Assembly (NCBI RefSeq): GCF_022810405.1
Contig: NZ_JALGQE010000006.1
Span: 186,001-250,000 of the forward strand
DNA: 64,000 bases
Direction of reading: 5' to 3'
From: Rhodococcus sp. ARC_M5
GTDB taxonomy: Bacteria > Actinomycetota > Actinomycetes > Mycobacteriales > Mycobacteriaceae
The position numbers were made by a program, and so were the translations under genes. The notes under the pieces were generated by a model that had not been told where the DNA came from, ran no database searches, and worked only from the letters and a program-made list of their open reading frames with translations. Below, piece after piece: positions 57,129 to 64,000 of the stretch. Each line of letters starts with the position of its first letter. Position 1 is the first letter of the stretch.

Positions 57129-57789
57129 AACCCACCTGCACGGCGTCCTGTGGGACATGGACGGCACCCTGCTCGACTCGGAGAAGATCTGGGACGTGGC
57201 CATCGGTGAGTACTCCCGAGATCTGGGTACCGAGTTGAGTGCGGAGGTCCGCGAGACCACTCTCGGCAACTCGATGCGCGACGCGTTGCGCAAGGTGCTG
57301 GCCAATGCCTCGATCGAGGCCACCGACGAGAACCTGGCTCGGGGTCGCGAATGGCTGACCGCCCGCGTCGGAGATCTGTTCGCGGAGGGGATTCCGTGGC
57401 GACCCGGTGCCAAGGATGCCCTTGCGCTCGTGCGCGAGATGGGTCTGTCCACGGGGCTGGTCACCAACACCGAGCGGGGCCTGGTCGAGCGAGCGCTCGA
57501 CACCCTGGGGCGCGAGTACTTCGACGTCACGGTCACCGGCGACGAGGTCGAGGCAGGCAAACCGCACCCGGCACCGTACCTGCGCGGTGCTGCTCTGCTC
57601 GGTCTGGGTGCCGCGTCCTGCCTTGCCGTCGAGGATTCGCCCACCGGCTCGTTGTCTGCCCACACCGCGGGGTGTCCTGTGCTGGTGGTTCCGTCCGAGA
57701 TCGCGGTGGCCGACGCTCCCGGATACACCATTCGCGACGGCCTGCTCGGCCTGACCGCCGACGACGTTCGGCGAGCCTGGGCGGGCTGA
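57121..57789 (+). CDS. HAD-superfamily hydrolase (beta-PGM/Gph-like)
   Basis: 222-aa HAD subfamily IA phosphatase. The nucleophile motif DMDGTLLDS is at 12-20, the Thr motif is in LVTNTE, and the Lys/Asp motifs are in AGKPHPAPY and AVEDSPTG. An all-helical cap lies between (about 20-90). The ATG at 57121 overlaps the metH stop by 8 bp. The substrate is not evident; a small phosphate ester is likely. Confidence 0.85.
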   Translation: MSRTHLHGVLWDMDGTLLDSEKIWDVAIGEYSRDLGTELSAEVRETTLGNSMRDALRKVLANASIEATDENLARGREWLTARVGDLFAEGIPWRPGAKDALALVREMGLSTGLVTNTERGLVERALDTLGREYFDVTVTGDEVEAGKPHPAPYLRGAALLGLGAASCLAVEDSPTGSLSAHTAGCPVLVVPSEIAVADAPGYTIRDGLLGLTADDVRRAWAG

Positions 57790-57849
57790 TCCATCCCGAC
57801 TTCGACCGAATTGGTACCCCTGAGCGACGACGTGAAAGAATAATCAGCC

Positions 57850-58113
57850 GTGAAGACTTTCGATTCGCTGTTCGCCGAGCTCACCGACCGCTCGAAGACC
57901 CGCCCAGAGGGTTCGGGCACCGTCGCAGCGTTGGACGCGGGAGTTCATTTCCAGGGCAAGAAGGTCCTCGAAGAAGCCGGTGAAGTGTGGATCGCCGCCG
58001 AGCACGAAAGCGACGAGGCTCTCGCCGAAGAGATCTCGCAGCTGCTGTACTGGGTCCAGGTGATGATGGTGGGCAGAGGCATCGAGCTCGAGGACGTCTA
58101 CAAACATCTGTGA
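57850..58113 (+). CDS. hisE: Phosphoribosyl-ATP pyrophosphatase HisE
   Basis: 87-aa MazG-like all-alpha enzyme for the second step of histidine synthesis. The motif [28 protein letters not shown] contains the ExxE metal-binding helices (EEAGE). [17 protein letters not shown] completes the four-helix core. The GTG at 57850 lies 60 bp after the HAD gene. It is followed 48 bp later by hisG, the usual mycobacterial hisE-hisG order. Confidence 0.93.
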   Translation: MKTFDSLFAELTDRSKTRPEGSGTVAALDAGVHFQGKKVLEEAGEVWIAAEHESDEALAEEISQLLYWVQVMMVGRGIELEDVYKHL

Positions 58114-58161
58114 GGCAAGGCCTGCACCCCTCCTACGAACTCACCGATGAAGGAAAACTCC

Positions 58162-59013
58162 ATGCTGCGCGTAGCCGTACCCAACAAGGGCGCTCTGTCC
58201 GAGTCCGCCGCCGAGATTCTCAGCGAAGCCGGCTATCGACGCCGAAGCGACTCGAAGGACCTGACGGTTCTCGATCCGGCCAACGGCGTCGAGTTCTTCT
58301 TCCTGCGCCCCAAGGACATCGCGATCTACGTCGGATCCGGCCAGTTGGATCTGGGCATCACCGGACGCGATCTGGCTCTCGATTCGGGTGCCGCGGTCGA
58401 GGAACGGCTGGCCCTCGGATTCGGCCGGTCCACCTTCCGCTACGCCGCACCAGCGGGCAAGGAATGGGCACCCGAGGACCTGGGCGGACTCCGCATCGCG
58501 ACGTCCTACCCCAACCTGGTGCGTAAGGATCTGGCCGCCAGAGGGCTGGAGGCAACAGTCATTCGCCTCGACGGTGCGGTCGAGATTTCCATCCAGCTCG
58601 GGGTCGCCGACGCGATCGCGGACGTCGTCGAGTCGGGACGCTCGCTGCGTCAGAACAACCTGGTGGCCTTCGGCGAATCGCTCTGCGATTCGGAGGGTGT
58701 GTTGATCGAACGAGCAGGAACTCCGGGCACCGACTCGGCACGCAAGCAACTCATCGCCCGCGTACAGGGCGTGGTTTTCGCGCAGCAGTACCTGATGCTC
58801 GACTACGACTGCCCCAAGTCGATCCTCGACGATGCCGTGAAGATCACCCCCGGAATCGAATCGCCGACCCTCGCGCCGATGGTCGACGACAATTGGGTTG
58901 CCGTGCGCGCCATGGTTTCTCGTAAGGTGCACAACAACGTCATGGATCAGCTCGCCGAGCTGGGTGCCAAGGCGATCCTCGCCTCCGACATCAGGTCCTG
59001 CCGGGCGTTCTAG
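58162..59013 (+). CDS. hisG: ATP phosphoribosyltransferase HisG (long form)
   Basis: First committed, feedback-regulated step of histidine synthesis. The ATG at 58162 ([14 protein letters not shown]) is preferred to the ATG at 58147 because AAGGA lies at 58150-58154. This gives 283 aa, the long form with a C-terminal ACT-like regulatory domain (about 212-283: [19 protein letters not shown]...SDIRSCRAF). Catalytic-domain motifs include [25 protein letters not shown] and the PRPP loop [20 protein letters not shown]. Confidence 0.93.
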   Translation: MLRVAVPNKGALSESAAEILSEAGYRRRSDSKDLTVLDPANGVEFFFLRPKDIAIYVGSGQLDLGITGRDLALDSGAAVEERLALGFGRSTFRYAAPAGKEWAPEDLGGLRIATSYPNLVRKDLAARGLEATVIRLDGAVEISIQLGVADAIADVVESGRSLRQNNLVAFGESLCDSEGVLIERAGTPGTDSARKQLIARVQGVVFAQQYLMLDYDCPKSILDDAVKITPGIESPTLAPMVDDNWVAVRAMVSRKVHNNVMDQLAELGAKAILASDIRSCRAF

Positions 59014-59063
59014 ATCCGAGGTCACCGTCGTCGCAGCGTAGACGTCTCGATCGGACGGGACCG

Positions 59064-59876
59064 TCAGCTGCGACGCCGAACCAACACCGTCTGAGCGATA
59101 CGCCCGACCGGTCCGAGTTCGTCGCTGAGTGTGCCCGCACACATGGCGATACCGTCCGGCCCGGTGGAGGTCTCGGCGGAGACCCCGATCCAATCGCCCT
59201 GCGGCACGCGGAACACGTGCACCGTCAGGTCGGTGTTCAGGAACGTCCATTCGTCGATCGGAAGCTTGGCACCGACTCCGTTCGCGATATCGGCAACCGA
59301 GAACAGTCGCTCCAGCGGAGTCATCGATTCCCCCTGCACCAGAACGGGTGTGGGCTTGGCCCATACCTGGCCGGGCCCCGGCACGCCCAACTCCGTGAGA
59401 AACTTGAAGGCGACCGCATCGAGATAGCCGGATGCCCAGAGTTCGCCGAACGTGTTGTCGATACCCTCGCTCACCGGTCGCATCGTCGGTTCGCCGGTGT
59501 GTACGACGTCGTCGGTCGGCGTGGTGCGCATACGCCATGCGCTGCCGCGGGCCACCGCCCTCGCCGTTCCCGACGTTCCTTCCGCCCAGAGCTCTGCGAC
59601 GACCAGTTCGATGTTGGCACCGGGGCGCTCCGTCCAGGACCGAATCTCGATGTCTCCGACCGGAACCGGGCCGAGAATATCGACCGCCACGCGGCTGATG
59701 CGGGTGTCCTCCCTGGCGTCGACTCGCTCGAGAGCACGGACCAGCAGGGCCGACGGCGGAGCTCCGTGCTGCATCGTCGGTGCCCACAGGCTGACGGTGT
59801 GCTCGGTAGCGGTGACTCTTTCGTAGCCCTCGTCACCGACACCGGCCGGTACGAAGAAGGCGTTCGGAACCGTCAC
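59064..59876 (-). CDS. Acyl-CoA thioesterase family protein (TesB-like double hotdog)
   Basis: 270-aa thioesterase-like protein. Strands and the ISRVAVDILGPVPVGDIEIRS segment match TesB/Acot8-type N-domains; MQHGAPPSALLVRAL resembles the substrate helix. A C-terminal segment reads FLNTDLTVHVFRVPQGDWIGVSAET, which is typical of the second hotdog. The GTG at 59876 overlaps the upstream nuclease stop (GTGA). Substrate unknown; it converges with hisG across 50 bp. Confidence 0.8.
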   Translation of the reverse strand: MTVPNAFFVPAGVGDEGYERVTATEHTVSLWAPTMQHGAPPSALLVRALERVDAREDTRISRVAVDILGPVPVGDIEIRSWTERPGANIELVVAELWAEGTSGTARAVARGSAWRMRTTPTDDVVHTGEPTMRPVSEGIDNTFGELWASGYLDAVAFKFLTELGVPGPGQVWAKPTPVLVQGESMTPLERLFSVADIANGVGAKLPIDEWTFLNTDLTVHVFRVPQGDWIGVSAETSTGPDGIAMCAGTLSDELGPVGRIAQTVLVRRRS

Positions 59877-60781
59877 AGCTCGGCTCCCGTCTGTTCGGCA
59901 GCGGCCCGGGGCCAACCCGGATACGGCGGGGGAGTGCCGCCGAACTCCGGACACAGCGCCTGATGATCGCACCACTTGCACAGCGCACCCCGTTTGGCGC
60001 GGAAGTCGCCGGTCTCGCCTGCAGCCAGAATCGCTTTCCAGATGGCCGAGAGCATGCGCTCGAACCTGCGCAATTCTCCTTCGTCGGGGGCGTAGGTCAG
60101 CTCCTGCTTGTCCGCCAGATACATCAACTTCAGTTGCGCAGGAACAACTCCGCGCATGCGCATGACCATCAGGGCATAGAACTTCATCTGGAACAGGGCC
60201 TTGGATTCGGTGAACTCACGTGGTGCCCGGCCGGTCTTGTAGTCGACGACGCGGATCATCCCATTGGGTGCGACGTCGATCCGGTCGATGAAGCCGCGCA
60301 GCGGTGTCCCGTCGTCCAGATCGATCTCCACCCGCTGCTCGCAGGACTCGGGGTCGAAATGAGTCGGGTCCTCGAGTTCGTAGTATCCGGCGACGAGCGC
60401 ACGGGCCCGATCGAGAAACGCCGGTCGTTCGTCGACCGGAACCAACGATTCGATGTCGGGTGACTCTGCGACCACCCGCTCCCACGCAGGATCGACCAGG
60501 CCCCGCGCAGTTGCCGGCACTCGTTCCTGGGCAGGCAACGCGTACAGGGCCTCGAGTGCGGCGTGCACCACAGTTCCTTTCACCTGTGCCTCGGTGGAAA
60601 CCTCGGGAATTCGGTCCACGGCACGAAAGCGGTAGAGCAGTGGGCACTGCTTGAAATCACCTGCGCGCGAGGGCGACAACGCCGGTGTGCTGCGGGAGCC
60701 GGACATCGACGGCGGCGTCTGCGCACTGTCGCCGAGATCGAGTAGCGGCAAGTCGATGGGCGTCGAGACGGAAGTACTCAC
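59873..60781 (-). CDS. RecB-family PD-(D/E)XK nuclease with Fe-S cysteines
   Basis: 302-aa nuclease of the Rv2119/RecB-like exonuclease type (Cas4/AddB-like). A first Cys (FKQCPLLYRF) and a C-terminal group (ALCKWCDHQALCPEF) are arranged like the [4Fe-4S] ligands of Cas4/AddB nucleases. The nuclease core includes VKGTVVHAALEAL, RGFIDRIDV (Asp) and VVDYKTGRAP with the D-x-K motif. The GTG at 60781 is chosen because TAGTCT lies 7 bases upstream. DNA repair is the likely role. Confidence 0.88.
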   Translation of the reverse strand: MSTSVSTPIDLPLLDLGDSAQTPPSMSGSRSTPALSPSRAGDFKQCPLLYRFRAVDRIPEVSTEAQVKGTVVHAALEALYALPAQERVPATARGLVDPAWERVVAESPDIESLVPVDERPAFLDRARALVAGYYELEDPTHFDPESCEQRVEIDLDDGTPLRGFIDRIDVAPNGMIRVVDYKTGRAPREFTESKALFQMKFYALMVMRMRGVVPAQLKLMYLADKQELTYAPDEGELRRFERMLSAIWKAILAAGETGDFRAKRGALCKWCDHQALCPEFGGTPPPYPGWPRAAAEQTGAEL

Positions 60782-60788
60782 GACTGCG

Positions 60789-60794
60789 AGACTA
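60789..60794 (-). promoter_or_regulatory. -10 element (TAGTCT) of the RecB-like gene
   Basis: On the minus strand TAGTCT lies 7 bases before the GTG at 60781; this sets the start codon of a leaderless mRNA. Confidence 0.5.
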
Positions 60795-60829
60795 TGCCGT
60801 TGGTCCGACATCGTCGGTCAAGGCCGTAG

Positions 60830-61936
<1,107 letters not shown>

Positions 61937-61974
61937 CGATCAGCGGCGTCGCCGGAAGTTCCTGACCTCTCGGC

Positions 61975-62451
61975 CTAGGCGCAGGGAGCCTGTCCCATGG
62001 CCAGAATCTGGCAGGTGCTCGCATCGGAGAGCTTCCAGTCGCCGTCCATCAGTACCCAGGTCTGCGGAGACGGAGCTGCCGTCCCCCGAGGAGTGGCGAT
62101 CGCGACGTCCGCGGTGGACGTCTCGCCCTCGACAGTCGGTTCGCCGACCTCGAAAGTGATCGCGCCGTAGTTCGCCAGGGCCCCTGTCATCGTTTCGAGG
62201 TTCGTCAAGCGCGCCTGCCCGTTCTCCACGCTGCCGGCCTTCGTCGCCGCGTCGACGTCGGGGGCAACCAGTTGCAGCAGAGATGCTTCGAGTTCACCGG
62301 ATGTCGGTACTGCGACGGCAGGCGCATCGGTTGCCGGGTCGCTGCTCTCGGCGGCCGACGTCGAATTGTGATCGGATTCGTTGCCCGAGCTGCACCCGGC
62401 TACCGACACCGCCGCTGCCGCGAGTGCGAGACCTACCGAAAAAATGCGCAT
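61975..62451 (-). CDS. Small lipoprotein, MTB12-like C-terminal domain
   Basis: 158-aa secreted lipoprotein. The ATG at 62451 begins a signal peptide with lipobox VAGC (Cys20); a Ser/Asp/Ala-rich linker (about 21-50) and a compact beta domain follow (AITFEVGEPTVEG...TWVLMDGDWKLSDAS). The domain resembles the low-molecular-weight antigen MTB12 family, but this is a weak match by eye. Two cysteines near the C-terminus (TCQILAMGQAPC) may form a disulphide. A strong iron-box match lies 46 bp upstream (62497-62515). Confidence 0.7.
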   Translation of the reverse strand: MRIFSVGLALAAAAVSVAGCSSGNESDHNSTSAAESSDPATDAPAVAVPTSGELEASLLQLVAPDVDAATKAGSVENGQARLTNLETMTGALANYGAITFEVGEPTVEGETSTADVAIATPRGTAAPSPQTWVLMDGDWKLSDASTCQILAMGQAPCA

Positions 62452-62496
62452 CTTCACTGGTGCAGCCCCTGAATCCATCGTCCGCCAATCGGTTTG

Positions 62497-62515
62497 TCAG
62501 GTGAGGCTAACATGA
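62497..62515. promoter_or_regulatory. Candidate IdeR/DtxR iron box upstream of the MTB12-like lipoprotein
   Basis: TCAGGTGAGGCTAACATGA matches 15 of 19 positions of TTAGGTTAGGCTAACCTAA. A -10-like TAGCCT (minus strand) lies inside it, so a bound regulator would block transcription of the lipoprotein gene. The opposite direction (arc/mpa, 120 bp away) could also be affected. Confidence 0.55.
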
Positions 62516-62599
62516 ACTCGAGGGGTCTTCGGGGCCATCGAATCGGGCGGTTGCGGACAGCGTTCGTGGTGTCGGTCCGCACTTTCGGGCCGGTGCCGG

Positions 62600-62627
62600 T
62601 AGCGTTGAAAGATCGTCACTGGGAGGA
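62600..62627 (+). promoter_or_regulatory. -10 element and ribosome-binding site of arc
   Basis: TAGCGT (62600-62605) is a likely -10, and GGGAGGAG (62621-62627) is a strong ribosome-binding site 7 bases before the ATG at 62635. Unlike many neighbours, this gene has a short leader. Confidence 0.6.
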
Positions 62628-62634
62628 GTCGCTC

Positions 62635-64000
62635 ATGAGCTCAACAGACAATCCGGATGTGGCCGCGGCCAGAGCCGAACTGGACGCCGTGCGAGCCGAA
62701 GCTGCTTCACTGCGTCGTCAACTGGGGGAGTCCCCCGAGCAGGTACGCGAACTCGAAGGTCGCGTGGACTCACTGTCGCTGCGCAATGCGAAGTTGATGG
62801 ACACCCTCAAGGAGGCCAGGCAGCAGCTCATCGCACTCCGCGAGGAAGTCGACCGCCTCGGCCAGCCACCGAGCGGCTACGGCGTTCTGCTGAGCGTCTT
62901 CGACGACGGCACCGTCGATGTGTTCACCTCCGGCCGCAAGATGCGCCTGACGTGCTCGCCCAACATCGAGGCCGATTCGTTGGCACCGGGACAGACGGTG
63001 CGCCTGAACGAGGCGCTGACCATCGTCGAGGCCTGCACCTTCGATCAGGTCGGCGAGATCAGCACTCTGCGCGAGCTTCTGGGCGACGGATCGCGAGCAC
63101 TCGTCGTCGGTCACGCCGACGAGGAGCGCGTCGTCTGGTTGGCCAAGCCGTTGATCGACATGGTCAACGACGAGGGCCCCATCGATCCGGACGAACCGTC
63201 GCGCAAACTGCGACCCGGTGACTCGCTGCTCGTCGACACCAAGGCCGGCTACGCCTTCGAGCGAGTCCCCAAGGCCGAGGTGGAGGATCTCGTTCTCGAA
63301 GAGGTCCCGGACGTCGGATACGGGGACATCGGCGGTCTCGGTCGACAGATCGAGCAGATTCGTGACGCCGTCGAACTTCCGTTCCTGCACAAGGATCTGT
63401 TCCGCGAGTACTCTCTGCGGCCACCGAAGGGTGTTCTGCTCTACGGACCTCCCGGCTGCGGAAAGACGTTGATTGCCAAGGCGGTTGCCAATTCGTTGGC
63501 CAAGAAGATCGCCGAGGCCCGCGGACAGGACGCCAAGGAAGCGAAGTCGTTCTTCCTCAACATCAAGGGCCCCGAACTGCTCAACAAGTTCGTCGGCGAG
63601 ACCGAGCGTCACATTCGCATGATCTTCCAGCGCGCCCGGGAGAAGGCGTCCGAGGGCACCCCGGTCATCGTGTTCTTCGACGAGATGGACTCGATCTTCC
63701 GTACCCGTGGTTCGGGCGTCTCGTCCGACGTCGAGACGACGGTCGTGCCGCAGCTACTCGCCGAGATCGACGGCGTGGAGGGCCTCGAGAACGTCATCGT
63801 GATCGGTGCCTCCAACCGTGAGGACATGATCGATCCCGCGATCCTGCGGCCCGGTCGCTTGGACGTGAAGATCAAGATCGAGCGACCCGACGCCGAATCG
63901 GCTCAGGACATCTTCTCCAAGTACCTGACCGACTCGCTTCCGGTCAATGCCGACGATGTGGCGGAGTTCGGCGGCGACCGTGCTGCCTGCATCCGAGGGA
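62635..64000 (+). CDS. arc: Proteasome-associated AAA ATPase Arc/Mpa (3' end outside window)
   Basis: Hexameric unfoldase that feeds pupylated proteins into the 20S proteasome. The first 455 residues are visible. An N-terminal coiled coil (about 8-75) that binds Pup is followed by OB domains ([19 protein letters not shown]...). The AAA module has Walker A GPPGCGKT (271-278), Walker B FFDEMDS with Asp349/Glu350, and the arginine-finger region RPGRLDVKI. The C-terminus and its proteasome-docking tail lie beyond position 64000. It follows trmI and the lipoprotein as in the Rv2118c-Rv2115c order. Confidence 0.95.
   Translation, partial: MSSTDNPDVAAARAELDAVRAEAASLRRQLGESPEQVRELEGRVDSLSLRNAKLMDTLKEARQQLIALREEVDRLGQPPSGYGVLLSVFDDGTVDVFTSGRKMRLTCSPNIEADSLAPGQTVRLNEALTIVEACTFDQVGEISTLRELLGDGSRALVVGHADEERVVWLAKPLIDMVNDEGPIDPDEPSRKLRPGDSLLVDTKAGYAFERVPKAEVEDLVLEEVPDVGYGDIGGLGRQIEQIRDAVELPFLHKDLFREYSLRPPKGVLLYGPPGCGKTLIAKAVANSLAKKIAEARGQDAKEAKSFFLNIKGPELLNKFVGETERHIRMIFQRAREKASEGTPVIVFFDEMDSIFRTRGSGVSSDVETTVVPQLLAEIDGVEGLENVIVIGASNREDMIDPAILRPGRLDVKIKIERPDAESAQDIFSKYLTDSLPVNADDVAEFGGDRAACIRG

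Overview
The window looks like chromosomal DNA of a high-GC, mycolic-acid-type actinobacterium, most likely Rhodococcus or a close relative. This rests on gene content and order, not on a database search. It carries mabA(fabG1)-inhA-hemH, a RipA-type peptidoglycan hydrolase, mycothiol ligase mshC, the mycobacterial-type proteasome ATPase, and GTG/TTG starts with many apparently leaderless transcripts. Gene order follows two Mycobacterium tuberculosis blocks from memory: about 1-19.4 kb matches Rv1476-Rv1496, and about 27.4-40.8 kb plus 52.5-64 kb matches Rv2141c-Rv2115c read in reverse.

Layout. 1-5.9 kb: end of an Rv1476-like membrane protein, a RipA-like NlpC/P60 hydrolase behind a long leader, a 33-bp tandem repeat, then an overlapping moxR-DUF58-VWA operon. 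6-8.8 kb: fabG1, inhA and ferrochelatase, closed by a 15-bp-stem terminator. 8.8-14.1 kb: Rv1486c-like protein, DUF3097, an NfeD/SPFH pair, a membrane protein with an HTH regulator, and a TVP38-type membrane protein. 14.2-19.4 kb: mutA-mutB-meaB, the B12-dependent methylmalonyl-CoA mutase and its GTPase chaperone.

19.4-27.2 kb is a less conserved block: nucleoside hydrolase, OsmC-like protein, MFS transporter, saccharopine-dehydrogenase-like reductase, a GCS2-family ligase, an unusual zinc-ribbon SDR and tRNA-Leu(GAG). 27.4-40.8 kb: M20 peptidase, PEBP protein, pyrD, DUF5703, LppL-like lipoprotein, the hmuTUV heme importer with a candidate iron box, an aldo/keto reductase that lacks two catalytic residues, uppP, and the histidine phosphatase-DUF3090-SCO1664-mshC series.

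40.8-49.15 kb holds a complete four-gene Wadjet (JetABCD, DUF2397/DUF2398/TIGR02680/DUF2399 class) anti-plasmid SMC system on the minus strand. It is the main accessory system here. Its apparent leaderless promoter abuts two perfect copies of the same 33-bp repeat family seen after the RipA-like gene. Upstream of it lies a nirB-nirD nitrite reductase operon that starts with an unrecognised small protein. 52.5-64 kb: PAC2 protein, divergent metH, HAD phosphatase, hisE-hisG, thioesterase, RecB-like Fe-S nuclease, TrmI tRNA methyltransferase, a small lipoprotein with a strong iron-box match, and the 5' part of the proteasomal ATPase arc/mpa, which runs off the window end.
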